From positions 1 to 49,581 of the forward strand of contig JAFZRZ010000034.1 of assembly GCA_017619635.1 (NCBI GenBank): a stretch of 49,581 nt of DNA, written 5' to 3'. Both the position numbers and the translations under genes were made by a program. The notes beneath the pieces were generated by a model. That model searched no databases. It was given only the letters and a program-made list of their open reading frames with translations, and was not told the origin of the DNA. This DNA is from Lachnospiraceae bacterium. GTDB lineage: Bacteria; Bacillota; Clostridia; Lachnospirales; Lachnospiraceae. Positions 8,588 to 17,617 of the stretch are shown here, one piece after another; position 1 is the stretch's first letter; every line of letters begins with the position of its first letter.

Positions 8588-8860
8588 GTGAAGATTACAG
8601 ATGTAAGGGTACGTAAGATTTCTAAAGAGAGTAAGATGAGGGCTATCGTATCTATCACGATAGATGATGAGTTCGTAGTTCATGATATCAAGGTCATCGA
8701 GGGTGAAAAGGGGTTATTCATCGCGATGCCGAGTAAGAAAGCCACGGACGGAGAATACAGGGATATAGCTCATCCGATCAATTCAGCAACAAGAGATTCC
8801 ATCCAGAGGATCATCCTCGAGGCTTATGAGAAAGCAAAGGATGAACCGGATGAAATGTAA
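8588..8860 (+). CDS. spoVG: SpoVG, RNA-binding regulator
   Basis: Small nucleic-acid-binding protein, first known from sporulation and septum control in Bacillus and now seen as a broad post-transcriptional regulator. The sequence [10 protein letters not shown], then [20 protein letters not shown] and [10 protein letters not shown], is a clear match over the whole family. The start is GTG 8588 (90 residues), 8 bp after AAAGGAGG (8572-8579). Longer in-frame readings from 8552 add residues that the family lacks. A terminator follows at 8917. Confidence 0.95.
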   Translation: MKITDVRVRKISKESKMRAIVSITIDDEFVVHDIKVIEGEKGLFIAMPSKKATDGEYRDIAHPINSATRDSIQRIILEAYEKAKDEPDEM

Positions 8861-8916
8861 GCTCTTTTTCAGAGACAGGAAACGACATTAGCAGTCGTTA
8901 CCGGATATGGGGTTAG

Positions 8917-8950
8917 AAAAGCCGCAGGAGTATCAGCCTGTGGCTTTTCT
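8917..8950 (+). terminator. Intrinsic terminator after spoVG
   Basis: AAAAGCCGCAGG (8917-8928) pairs with CCTGTGGCTTTT (8937-8948), closing an 8-base loop, and the 3' arm ends in a T-run. It lies 20 bp before the mfd start. Confidence 0.85.
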
Positions 8951-8970
8951 TTTGCGAAAATGTTATCATT

Positions 8971-11900
8971 GTGGATGATATGAACATACTTACTTCTCCT
9001 CTAAAGGAGCTTTCGGACTACAACAAAATATATGATACGCTTCGAAAGAAAAAAGCAGTAGCTGTATCGGGCTGTTCCGATTCCCAGAAGATAAATCTGG
9101 CCGAGGCTTTTTCTGAGAATGCCGACTACAGGATAATAGCCACATACAGTGATATCAGGGTCAAAGAGATCGCTGAGGATATGCGTCTTTACGATGACAA
9201 TGTGTTCACATATCCTTCCAAGGATCTGATCTTTTATCAGGCTGATATCCACGGAAACAAACTGGTGACAGAAAGACTGAAGGTCTTACGACAGCTTACT
9301 GAGAACGGTCCATGCACCATAGTGACCACCTTTGACACCCTGATGAGTCCGGTACTGCCGATAGAGCATTTTGTGTCAGGCTGTATCGAGATAAACAGTG
9401 AGAGTCAGATAGATATAAAGAAGCTCTCTTCAAGGCTTGTTGATATAGGGTATATCAGGAATTATCAGGTGGAGGAACCCGGGCAGTTTTCCGTAAGGGG
9501 AGATATCATTGATATCTTTGATACGACCAGTGCCAATCCTTACAGGATAGAGCTTTGGGGAGATGATGTCGATTCGATAAGAAGCTTTGATATAGATTCA
9601 CAGCGCTCCATTGAAAAACTTGATTCGATAACCGTATTTCCTGCGACGGAGATGATTCTTTCGCAGGATATGTTAAGAGACGGCCTTGAGAAGATCGAGG
9701 CTGAAAGGGACAGCGTCTATAATGCCTTCAGGGAGGAATTCAAGACCGAGGAAGCCCACAGGATAGATATGCAGGTAAAGACCCTTAAAGAGGACCTTTT
9801 GGAACTCGGAAGGATGGTCAGCCTGGATTCATATGCATCATACTTCTATGATGATTTGTATCATTTCACGGACATGTTTGATGCGGATAAAACATTACTC
9901 ATACTGGATGAGCCTGTTCACATTTTGGAGCATGCAAAAGCTGTCGAGATCGAATTTGAAGAGAGCATGAAAAACAGGCTGTTAAAGGGATATATACTCC
10001 CCGGACAGGGAAAGCTGCTCTATTCACAGGAAGAGACCATAGCCGGATTAAACAAACTTGCGACACTGTGTATGATGTCGCTCGAGAGCAGGACCACACT
10101 GGTTGATGTTTCATACAGATGCAATATCACAGCCAAGTCGATAGCTCCTTACAAGAACAGCTTTGAATATCTGATAAAAGATCTGCAGCTTTATAAAAAG
10201 AAGGGATACCGCGTCATTCTGCTGTCACCTTCCCGTACAAGGGCAGGCAGGCTTGCCGATGACATAAGGGGACTTGATATCCCTGCTGTATACAGCGAGA
10301 ATTTTGACCGTGATGCCATCCCGGGTGAGATAGTGGTGATGTACGGCCATATGATAAGAGGCTTTGAGTATCCGCTGCTTAAGTTTGTTGTAATAAGCGA
10401 GAGCGATATATTCGGCGTACCCAAAAAGAAGAACAGACGAAAGAAGTACGAAGGGACCGCCATACATGATTTTAACGATCTTAAGGTCGGGGATTATGTG
10501 GTGCATGAGAGTCACGGTCTTGGCATATATCAGGGTATAGAGCAGATCGAATCCGAAAATATCATCAGGGATTATATGAAGATATCCTACCGTGACGGAG
10601 GAAATCTGTATGTGCTGGCCACAGGGTTTGGCTCTGTGCAAAAGTACGCCTCCTCCGATGCTGCAAGAAAGCCTAAGTTAAACAAACTGGGAAGCAAGGA
10701 ATGGAGCAATACAAAGTCTAAGGTTAGAACAGCCGTTGATGAGGTGGCCCAGGACCTCGTAAACCTCTATGCCGCACGCCAGTTAAAGAACGGATATGTG
10801 TTTAGTGAGGATACAGTCTGGCAAAAGGAATTTGAGGAGACTTTTCCTTTTGAGGAAACGGATGATCAGCTTAAGGCAATAGCCGAGACAAAGTCTGACA
10901 TGGAATCAACAAAGATCATGGACAGACTTATCTGCGGAGATGTCGGATACGGAAAGACAGAGATAGCCATAAGAGCAGCGTTTAAGGCTGTTTTGGAGGG
11001 CAAACAGGTGGCAATGCTCGTTCCCACCACCATACTTGCCCAGCAGCATTACAATACCTTTACACAGCGTATGAAGGACTATCCCGTAAGGATACAGATG
11101 CTTTCAAGGTTCAGGACTGCAAAAGAACAGAGAGAGACCGTATCGGATCTTAAAAAGGGTCTGGTCGATATAGTGATAGGAACCCACAGACTTCTGTCTG
11201 AGGATGTTTCCTATAAAGATCTCGGGCTTCTGATAGTGGATGAGGAGCAGAGATTCGGAGTCACACATAAGGAAAAGATAAAGAAATTAAGGGAAAATGT
11301 GGATGTCCTTACTTTGTCTGCGACACCGATCCCGAGAACTCTTCATATGTCGCTTGTCGGTATAAAAGACATGTCTGTACTCGAGGAGGCACCCGGTGAC
11401 AGGGTACCGATACAGACCTTTGTCATGGAATATAACGAAGAACTGGTCAGGGAAGCCATAGTGCGTGAACTGGCCCGCGGCGGGCAGGTATACTATGTTT
11501 ATAACAGGATAAACGACATAGCGGATGTCACCGCGCGCATACAGGCACTTGTCCCCGAAGCGAATGTTGCCTACGGTCACGGACGCATGAAAGAAAATGA
11601 ACTCGAAAAGCTCATGTATGATTTCATAGACGGTGACATAGATGTTTTGGTATCAACGACAATAGTCGAGACCGGTCTTGATATATCAAATGTAAACACG
11701 ATCATCATACACGATTCCGACAGGATGGGACTTTCCCAGCTCTATCAGTTAAGAGGACGTGTCGGAAGATCGAACCGTACCGCCTATGCATTTTTGATGT
11801 ACAAGCGGGATAAGCTTTTAAAGGAACAGGCAGAAAAGCGATTAGAGGCTATCAGGGAATATACCGACCTTGGAAGCGGCTTTAAGATCGCGATGCGAGA

Positions 11901-12522
11901 CTTAGAGATAAGAGGTGCAGGAAACATACTCGGAAGGACCCAGCACGGGCATATGGAGGCAGTCGGATACGACCTTTACTGCAAGATGCTAAACGACGCA
12001 GTCAAAAAGGTAAAGGGTGTAAGTGATGAGACCTCGGATTTTGATACCCAGGTCGATCTCGAGGCAGATGCTTTCATACCTGCGGATTACATCTTAAACG
12101 AGGTTCAGAAATTCGATATATATAAGCGCATTGCGGCTATCGAGAACATAGCTGAAGCTGATGAATTAAAGGATGAACTCAGGGACAGATTCGGTGTGCT
12201 ACCGCGTTCTGCGCAGAATCTTATAAGGATATCGCTTTTAAGGGTAAAGGCGCATAACTGCTATGTGACAGAGATAAAGAGCCTTAACGCTAAAGTTACC
12301 TTTAAGATGTATGAGGCTGCAAAGATAGATGTTTCAAGGATAAGCGAGTTTATCGGCAGATATAAGGGAAGTCTCAGGTTTGTCGCAAACAAGACCCCTC
12401 AGTTTGTATTATCATATAAGAAGACGGGAGTCGCTGAGATAGATGAGGAGAATCTTTTGAAGCTGACTGACGGTCTGCTTGATGACATGTATGATATACT
12501 TGTTTTGGCAGGAAAAGAATAG
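8971..12522 (+). CDS. mfd: Transcription-repair coupling factor Mfd
   Basis: Large ATP-driven translocase that removes stalled RNA polymerase from lesions and recruits the UvrAB repair proteins. Its 1183 residues match the family. Domain order can be followed: a UvrB-like N-terminal part (about 1-330), an RNA-polymerase-interaction domain (IHDFNDLKVGDYVVHESHGLGIYQG near 505-530), the helicase core with Walker A GDVGYGKTE and the DEEQRFGV box, then the QLRGRVGRSNR motif, and a C-terminal TRCF domain. The start could be GTG 8971 or ATG 8980, and neither has a strong ribosome site. The pth gene follows after 18 bp. No separate promoter is obvious after the spoVG terminator. Confidence 0.96.
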   Translation: MDDMNILTSPLKELSDYNKIYDTLRKKKAVAVSGCSDSQKINLAEAFSENADYRIIATYSDIRVKEIAEDMRLYDDNVFTYPSKDLIFYQADIHGNKLVTERLKVLRQLTENGPCTIVTTFDTLMSPVLPIEHFVSGCIEINSESQIDIKKLSSRLVDIGYIRNYQVEEPGQFSVRGDIIDIFDTTSANPYRIELWGDDVDSIRSFDIDSQRSIEKLDSITVFPATEMILSQDMLRDGLEKIEAERDSVYNAFREEFKTEEAHRIDMQVKTLKEDLLELGRMVSLDSYASYFYDDLYHFTDMFDADKTLLILDEPVHILEHAKAVEIEFEESMKNRLLKGYILPGQGKLLYSQEETIAGLNKLATLCMMSLESRTTLVDVSYRCNITAKSIAPYKNSFEYLIKDLQLYKKKGYRVILLSPSRTRAGRLADDIRGLDIPAVYSENFDRDAIPGEIVVMYGHMIRGFEYPLLKFVVISESDIFGVPKKKNRRKKYEGTAIHDFNDLKVGDYVVHESHGLGIYQGIEQIESENIIRDYMKISYRDGGNLYVLATGFGSVQKYASSDAARKPKLNKLGSKEWSNTKSKVRTAVDEVAQDLVNLYAARQLKNGYVFSEDTVWQKEFEETFPFEETDDQLKAIAETKSDMESTKIMDRLICGDVGYGKTEIAIRAAFKAVLEGKQVAMLVPTTILAQQHYNTFTQRMKDYPVRIQMLSRFRTAKEQRETVSDLKKGLVDIVIGTHRLLSEDVSYKDLGLLIVDEEQRFGVTHKEKIKKLRENVDVLTLSATPIPRTLHMSLVGIKDMSVLEEAPGDRVPIQTFVMEYNEELVREAIVRELARGGQVYYVYNRINDIADVTARIQALVPEANVAYGHGRMKENELEKLMYDFIDGDIDVLVSTTIVETGLDISNVNTIIIHDSDRMGLSQLYQLRGRVGRSNRTAYAFLMYKRDKLLKEQAEKRLEAIREYTDLGSGFKIAMRDLEIRGAGNILGRTQHGHMEAVGYDLYCKMLNDAVKKVKGVSDETSDFDTQVDLEADAFIPADYILNEVQKFDIYKRIAAIENIAEADELKDELRDRFGVLPRSAQNLIRISLLRVKAHNCYVTEIKSLNAKVTFKMYEAAKIDVSRISEFIGRYKGSLRFVANKTPQFVLSYKKTGVAEIDEENLLKLTDGLLDDMYDILVLAGKE

Positions 12523-12540
12523 TAACAGGCAGGTAGAGAT

Positions 12541-13104
12541 ATGTATATAATAGTCGGATTGGGTAATCCGGAGAAAAAGTATGACAACACAAGACACAAT
12601 ACCGGTTTTGTGGCGATAGACAGGATCGCTGATGATTATGGGATCGATATAGCAGAGAGCAGGTTTAAAGCCCTTGTCGGCAGAGGTGTCATAGAGGGTG
12701 AGAAAGTCGTTCTGATGAAACCCATGACATATATGAACCTTAGCGGAGAGGCAATAAGGGCAGCTGTGGATTATTTTAAAGTAGATCCCACAACACAGGT
12801 CTGTGTCATCTATGATGATACATCCATGGATGTCGGAAAGGTGCGTATCCGTAAAAAAGGCAGTGCCGGAGGGCATAACGGCATAAAGAGCATCATTTCA
12901 CATCTTGGAACCGATGTTTTTGCAAGAGTGAAGATAGGAATAGGTGAGAAACCGCCAAGGTTCGATCTTGCAGATTATGTCTTAAGCCGTTTCAGTAATG
13001 ATGACAGAAAACTGATAGATGAGGCGGCAAAGAAGGCATCGGAGGCTATTCCTCTTATCATTCACGGAGAACTTGATGAGGCGATGAATAAGTTTAACGG
13101 TTAA
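12541..13104 (+). CDS. pth: Peptidyl-tRNA hydrolase
   Basis: Cleaves peptidyl-tRNAs released from stalled ribosomes. The N-terminal GLGNPEKKYDNTRHNTGF carries the catalytic histidine (His19) and neighbouring asparagines. MKPMTYMNLSG and GGHNGIKSI are the other family signatures. Length is 187 residues, as usual. It sits 18 bp after mfd and 13 bp before the next gene. The mfd-pth neighbourhood is common in Firmicutes. Confidence 0.96.
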   Translation: MYIIVGLGNPEKKYDNTRHNTGFVAIDRIADDYGIDIAESRFKALVGRGVIEGEKVVLMKPMTYMNLSGEAIRAAVDYFKVDPTTQVCVIYDDTSMDVGKVRIRKKGSAGGHNGIKSIISHLGTDVFARVKIGIGEKPPRFDLADYVLSRFSNDDRKLIDEAAKKASEAIPLIIHGELDEAMNKFNG

Positions 13105-13117
13105 GCGGGGCACATAT

Positions 13118-13777
13118 ATGAGCGATGACTTCAAACATAGGATGGCACAGTGGATCCCCTCACATGTATCACCGCAGGTTCTGGTTGGTATATATACTAT
13201 CCTGGCCAGGATAAGCTACATAAAGGGGTCTGTGAGAAAAGATCACAAAAGCGCCAATATAGATAAACTGAAAAGTGAAGGCAGTCCTTTAAAAGACGGA
13301 TTCATAGAAAACCAGAGCGCCTGGAAGGGTGTGCTTTTCGGCAAGGTCGATATGGCATATTCAGGGTGTGAGATCATGGCTGTTTATAACATACTCCATG
13401 CCCTGGGAAGGGAAACAGGTCCAGAGCTCATTGGAGAGCTTATAGAGAGTTTTGAAAAGAGCGGAGCTGCTCTAAAAGGAAGGATAGGCTCCTCGCCAAA
13501 AGCCATACGTGCGCACCTTAAAAAGAGAGGTATAAATACCAGGCTTATCTGGAAAGAGGATGATATAGATGAGTCTGTCGATAAGGCCATAGTTACTTAT
13601 TATAATAACAAAGAGAGCCTCTATCATCAGATACATACTGTGGCATTCATAAAAGAAGAAGCGGGTTTTATTCCACACAATGCAAGGAGCAGACAAAGAT
13701 CGTATCCGTCGCTTAAGGAAGCGATCCACGGGGTGGGCAGTGATCCCAAGGTCATATGCATAATAGAGATCATCTAA
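13118..13777 (+). CDS. Uncharacterised protein with a papain/C39-like cysteine peptidase pattern
   Basis: I do not recognise a named family. The 219-residue protein has no clear signal peptide. It has a Cys in a helix-start context, DMAYSGCEIMAVYNIL (Cys84), a His after a predicted strand, HTVAFIKEEAGFIPHNA (His173), and Asn188 at the end of the next strand. Cys...His...Asn in this order and spacing resembles peptidase C39-like and papain-like folds, which often show GCGPTAxAM in place of GCEIMAVYN. A basic, hydrophobic N-terminus (residues 17-40) may associate with the membrane. It lies 13 bp after pth and is probably co-transcribed with mfd-pth. Catalysis, substrate and location are not established; it could also be a non-catalytic relative. 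Confidence 0.6.
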   Translation: MSDDFKHRMAQWIPSHVSPQVLVGIYTILARISYIKGSVRKDHKSANIDKLKSEGSPLKDGFIENQSAWKGVLFGKVDMAYSGCEIMAVYNILHALGRETGPELIGELIESFEKSGAALKGRIGSSPKAIRAHLKKRGINTRLIWKEDDIDESVDKAIVTYYNNKESLYHQIHTVAFIKEEAGFIPHNARSRQRSYPSLKEAIHGVGSDPKVICIIEII

Positions 13778-13863
13778 ACAGCGAATTTATAGATATTTTA
13801 TGATTTAAACATAGTAAAAACACATGTTTTGTGTTAATGTATTCAGTAAAAGGAGGGTTGGAT

Positions 13864-14688
13864 ATGGACAACTACAGCGGTACCAACAATTATAATTACG
13901 ATAACAATTCCGGTGATATACCGGGTTTCGGATATGATACATTCAATCCGGGTGCAAACAGCTATGATGGCGGACAGTCGACCTATCAGTCAAACAATGA
14001 CTATAATTACTCAATGCCCACAGGTATGGAAGGTCTTATGACCATAGCTACAGAGAAGGTGGTCGCAAAGTCTTTCATATTTATGGTAGTGGCTCTTGTT
14101 ATAACAGCATTTGCTGCAATGACGACCAGTCCCATAACAGCCATAAAGATGCTTTCCGGCGGATCATTCTTCATTCTTCTTATTGCTGAGATAGCGATCG
14201 TGCTGATCTCAAACGCAGCTATCAAGAAGAATAACGCAGTTTTGGCTGGCGTTCTTTATACGGTTTACTCATTCCTTACAGGTATGACTTTATCAGTGAT
14301 CGTACTTGCTTATACCGGAACGAGTATTGCACTTACATTCTTTGTAACAGCAGGCATGTTTGGAGTAATGGCTATAATCGGTCTCACAACCGAAAAGGAT
14401 CTTACAAAGATCGGTTCTATCTGTCTTATGGGCCTTATAGGAATAATCTTTGCAAGCCTTGCTAATATATTCCTTGGAAATACAATGTTCGATCTTATCA
14501 TCTCGGTGATCGGTGTTGTTATCTTTGTAGGCCTTACAGCTTACGATACACAGAAGATCAAGCAGATGGCAGCGTACTCAACAGATATGACAGAGAACAG
14601 CCTGGCACTCTTTGGTGCTTTCCAGCTTTATCTGGATTTCATCAACCTGTTCTTAAAGCTGTTAAGGATCATGGGTAAGAGAAAATAA
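13864..14688 (+). CDS. Bax inhibitor-1/YccA family membrane protein
   Basis: TMBIM-family integral membrane protein, 274 residues from ATG 13864, which has AAAGGAGGG 6 bp upstream; earlier in-frame starts lack a ribosome site. The first about 55 residues are rich in Asn, Tyr, Gly and Ser and look disordered and soluble. About seven hydrophobic helices follow, and the C-terminal AYDTQKIKQM with the acidic residue typical of the family is present. Bacterial members can act as pH-sensitive calcium leak channels (known for Bacillus YetJ) or associate with membrane proteases (known for E. coli YccA). Which applies here is unknown. A terminator follows directly. Confidence 0.88.
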   Translation: MDNYSGTNNYNYDNNSGDIPGFGYDTFNPGANSYDGGQSTYQSNNDYNYSMPTGMEGLMTIATEKVVAKSFIFMVVALVITAFAAMTTSPITAIKMLSGGSFFILLIAEIAIVLISNAAIKKNNAVLAGVLYTVYSFLTGMTLSVIVLAYTGTSIALTFFVTAGMFGVMAIIGLTTEKDLTKIGSICLMGLIGIIFASLANIFLGNTMFDLIISVIGVVIFVGLTAYDTQKIKQMAAYSTDMTENSLALFGAFQLYLDFINLFLKLLRIMGKRK

Positions 14689-14701
14689 TATGATCAATAT
14701 T

Positions 14702-14735
14702 AAGACTCCGGTATCGGTTGGTGCCGGGGTCTTTT
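14702..14735 (+). terminator. Intrinsic terminator after the Bax inhibitor-like gene
   Basis: An 11-bp stem pairs AAGACTCCGGT (14702-14712) with GCCGGGGTCTT (14722-14732), including two G-T pairs, followed by TTTAG. Confidence 0.85.
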
Positions 14736-14824
14736 AGTTTGTGCAAAACGCACATGGAGTCGCATTCATGCCTGATATGGTAATGAAAGCTTGAACAATG
14801 TATATGGCGTTTATATTGAGAACA

Positions 14825-14833
14825 TGTTATAAT
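14825..14833 (+). promoter_or_regulatory. Extended -10 promoter of the small membrane protein gene
   Basis: TGTTATAAT is a perfect extended -10 element, 42 bp upstream of the start codon at 14875. The -35 position (TGGCGT) is poor. Confidence 0.5.
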
Positions 14834-14874
14834 TCAGAGGAATCGGTTGTTCATATCACAAAAGGGAGAAGAAT

Positions 14875-15231
14875 ATGAAACTGACAAAAAGGGGATACAG
14901 GATCTTTGGAACATTACTCATACTGCTTGGTCTGTTTATGCTGTTTAAGGCAGCCACGGTATCACATTTTGGGTTCTACAGGTTTGGCAATGTAAGCACC
15001 GGCGGAATACTGATAGTTCTGTTTGTCATCGCTCTGGTTGCAGCCTTTGTTAATCCGAATAAATGGACAAAAATCTTAGTTTTGATAACACTGATCTTAC
15101 TGGCGCTGTCGATAATACTGGCACTGAGGATATCGTTCTACGGAATATCTCTCGTGGATGTGCTTCTTATGGTCATCCCCGTAGCTTTGGGTATAGGCTT
15201 CATTATAAAGGGTCATTACACCGAAGACTGA
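14875..15231 (+). CDS. Small hydrophobic membrane protein of unknown function
   Basis: The 118-residue protein has a short basic N-terminus (MKLTKRGYR) and about four hydrophobic segments near residues 10-27, 43-60, 65-82 and 92-110. No motif for a known activity is visible. AAAAGGGAGAAG provides the ribosome site, and a promoter and terminator upstream isolate it from the previous gene. The MFS gene begins about 90 bp downstream, so the two could share a transcript. I see no clue to its role. Confidence 0.7.
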   Translation: MKLTKRGYRIFGTLLILLGLFMLFKAATVSHFGFYRFGNVSTGGILIVLFVIALVAAFVNPNKWTKILVLITLILLALSIILALRISFYGISLVDVLLMVIPVALGIGFIIKGHYTED

Positions 15232-15319
15232 TGATCTTATTACAAAGAAAGAACGTGAGGGCGAAAAAGTGTGGGATAAAGCATTTTTTCGCCCATTACT
15301 ATATATACGGAGGTTTTGC

Positions 15320-16543
15320 TTGGAAGCGAAGGATAAAAAGGGAGCATGGACTCTCAGATATACATTGCTAAACATGACATATTTTGCGGCATTCTGCACG
15401 ATACACGCGTATGCTGCAGTCTATCTTCTTGCACACGGGTTTTCCAATACACAGGTGGGTGTTCTGCTCGCCCTGGCAAATATCATCTCGGCGTTTTGCC
15501 AGCCCTATATAGCAGGCATAATCGATAAACCCGGATATCTTACAAACAGAAGGTTCATACTGATAGCGGTACTCACTATCCTTATCGGTTCAGTGATACT
15601 CATGTTTGTCCAGAACAACAAGGCGGTCATATTTGTTGTCTATGCTCTTATCTACATGATCCAGTTTGCATACCAGCCTGTCATGACGGCTCTCTGTTTC
15701 GAATACCAGAAAGCGGGATGTGATATATATTACGGACTGGCAAGGGGACTGGGCTCTGCGAGTTTTGCCGTTGTGTCAGCCTTTATCGGAGGAATGGTCG
15801 AAAAGAACGGCGTGAATCTTTTGCTCATTGTCAATATCGCGACCATGATCATATCCGCCCTTTTGATATTCACATTCAAAAAGCCTGATTCAGAGACCGA
15901 GGAAAAAGAAAACGAAGAGTCTTTGGATACGAGTGAGGCCCACAATAATATCGCGGACTTTACAAGGACTTATCCTGCATTCATGCTATTCATGCTAGCG
16001 ACCGTATGCTTCTATTTTGCCCACAACATGATAAACGATTTCATGATACAGATAATAAGACATTTAGGAGGTGCCGAGACACAGCTTGGATATGCCAATT
16101 TCTTACAGGCCATCCTTGAACTGCCGGTCATGGCACTTATAGTCTATGTGTTTAAGAAGATAACCGCAGATAAACTTTTAGTGTTCTCGGGAGCTGCATT
16201 CTTTGTAAAGATACTGATACTCATATTTGCGACAAATATGGCCATGATGTATCTAAGCCAGTCCTTCCAGCTGTTCGCATATGCGGTCTATATCCCTGCG
16301 GCTGCCTATTATGTCAGCAATACGATGGAGGAGTTTGACCAGGTTAAGGGTCAGGCCTATGTTACGAGTGCCATTACACTCGGAGGAGTCTTTTCAAATC
16401 TTTTAAGCGGTGTGATACTTGATCATCTCGGTATAAAGATAATGCTCATAACGGGAACGGCAGTATGTGCTGTCGGAGTTATCATCGCATACATAGCGAT
16501 GAATAAACTGCCGCATCATGTTTCGGCAGAGGGGAGGAAATGA
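15320..16543 (+). CDS. Major facilitator superfamily transporter (MFS_1-like)
   Basis: Polytopic membrane transporter of about 407 residues with some twelve hydrophobic segments and a charged central loop (DSETEEKENEESLD), as in two-bundle MFS proteins. The sequence resembles LacY/NupG-like symporters of sugars or nucleosides (WTLRYTLLNMTYFAAFCTIHAY at the first helix), but the substrate cannot be assigned. I chose TTG 15320, since GGAGG (15309-15313) lies 6 bp upstream; a GTG at 15269 adds a basic extension but has no ribosome site. Its stop overlaps the start region of the S66 peptidase gene, so the two may work together in uptake or recycling of cell-wall or peptide material (inference). 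Confidence 0.85.
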   Translation: MEAKDKKGAWTLRYTLLNMTYFAAFCTIHAYAAVYLLAHGFSNTQVGVLLALANIISAFCQPYIAGIIDKPGYLTNRRFILIAVLTILIGSVILMFVQNNKAVIFVVYALIYMIQFAYQPVMTALCFEYQKAGCDIYYGLARGLGSASFAVVSAFIGGMVEKNGVNLLLIVNIATMIISALLIFTFKKPDSETEEKENEESLDTSEAHNNIADFTRTYPAFMLFMLATVCFYFAHNMINDFMIQIIRHLGGAETQLGYANFLQAILELPVMALIVYVFKKITADKLLVFSGAAFFVKILILIFATNMAMMYLSQSFQLFAYAVYIPAAAYYVSNTMEEFDQVKGQAYVTSAITLGGVFSNLLSGVILDHLGIKIMLITGTAVCAVGVIIAYIAMNKLPHHVSAEGRK

Positions 16544-17589
16544 TGAGATACCCTGGGTTTATTAAAAAAGGCGATACACTCGCTTTTATAGCACCTGCAT
16601 TCGGCTGCAGCATAGAGCCCTACAAAAGTTCTTTTGAAAACTTCATTAAAAAGCTTAAAGATATGGGTTATAAAACCAAACTCGGTCCCAACTGTTACAA
16701 GGATGACGGCGTGGGGATAAGCACTGTACCTGAAGACTGTGCCAAAGAACTGGTCGGATATTATACAAGCGATGATAATGATGCGATCATCTCCTGCGGC
16801 GGCGGGGAGCTTATGTGTGAGACGATAAGCCACACAGACTTTGAAAAGATCAAAGCAGCAGATCCCAAGTGGTACATGGGATATTCCGATAACACGAATT
16901 TTATCTTCCTGCTTACCACTTTATGTGATGTTGCAGGTATATACGGTCCTTGTGCCCCAAAGTTTGGTATGGAGCCGTGGCATGAGTCCATTACCGATAC
17001 GTGGGAGCTGCTCACCGGTAAGCGACTTTGTGTTCATAACTATGATAAATGGGAGAAAGAATCGCTAAAGAACGAGGAGAATCCCCTTGCACCGTTAAAC
17101 TGCACGGAAAAGACAGTCTTAAGCGGTTTTGTGCCTGTCGATAACGGGATGGAAAAGTCAAATGAGGTGAAAATGTCCGGAAGACTTGTCGGAGGCTGTA
17201 TGGACTGCCTTGTCGGCATAACCGGAACCAGATTCGATAAGGTAAATGAGTTTACCGAAAAGTATAAGGAAGACGGGTTTATATGGTTTTTAGAAAGCTG
17301 CGATCTTAATGTTTTTTCTATCAGACGTGCGATGTGGCAGATGTATGAGGCGGGATGGTTCAGATACTGCAAGGGCATGCTGATAGGAAGGCCTCTGCAT
17401 TTTGATGAGCCGATGTTCGGGCTCGACAGATTCGGGGCTGTTCTTGATACCGTAAGGAAACTTAGGATACCTGTTATCATGGATGCCGATATAGGTCATT
17501 TGTCACCCATGATGCCTCTTATAAGCGGAAGCATGGCTGATATCACATTTAAGGATAACAGCCTGAACATAGAAATGAGACTGGTGTGA
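16543..17589 (+). CDS. S66 family LD-carboxypeptidase/MccF-like serine peptidase
   Basis: Family S66 includes LdcA, which trims the terminal D-Ala from muropeptide tetrapeptides during wall recycling, and MccF, which cleaves microcin C-like compounds. The nucleophile motif GYSDNTN is present (Ser115), followed by a Glu in FLESCD and a His in DIGHLSPMMPL, so the Ser-Glu-His triad can be read. Length is 348 residues, close to MccF-type members. Two ATGs exist: 16540 overlaps the MFS stop and 16543 is better placed (5 bp) after GGGGAGG, so I use the second. MccF-type immunity and muropeptide turnover are both possible; no microcin genes are nearby. Confidence 0.9.
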   Translation: MRYPGFIKKGDTLAFIAPAFGCSIEPYKSSFENFIKKLKDMGYKTKLGPNCYKDDGVGISTVPEDCAKELVGYYTSDDNDAIISCGGGELMCETISHTDFEKIKAADPKWYMGYSDNTNFIFLLTTLCDVAGIYGPCAPKFGMEPWHESITDTWELLTGKRLCVHNYDKWEKESLKNEENPLAPLNCTEKTVLSGFVPVDNGMEKSNEVKMSGRLVGGCMDCLVGITGTRFDKVNEFTEKYKEDGFIWFLESCDLNVFSIRRAMWQMYEAGWFRYCKGMLIGRPLHFDEPMFGLDRFGAVLDTVRKLRIPVIMDADIGHLSPMMPLISGSMADITFKDNSLNIEMRLV

Positions 17590-17617
17590 GCAGATTTTAC
17601 TGCTCACTCATCAGTCA

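Noticed and set aside
14875..15371. Overlapping open frames 15063-15371 (+) and 15097-15399 (-) as extra small genes
   Set aside because: They overlap the membrane protein and MFS start in other frames and lack ribosome sites.
16543..17589. S66 peptidase as proof of microcin C immunity
   Set aside because: No microcin-type biosynthesis genes are nearby, and muropeptide carboxypeptidases share the same motifs.
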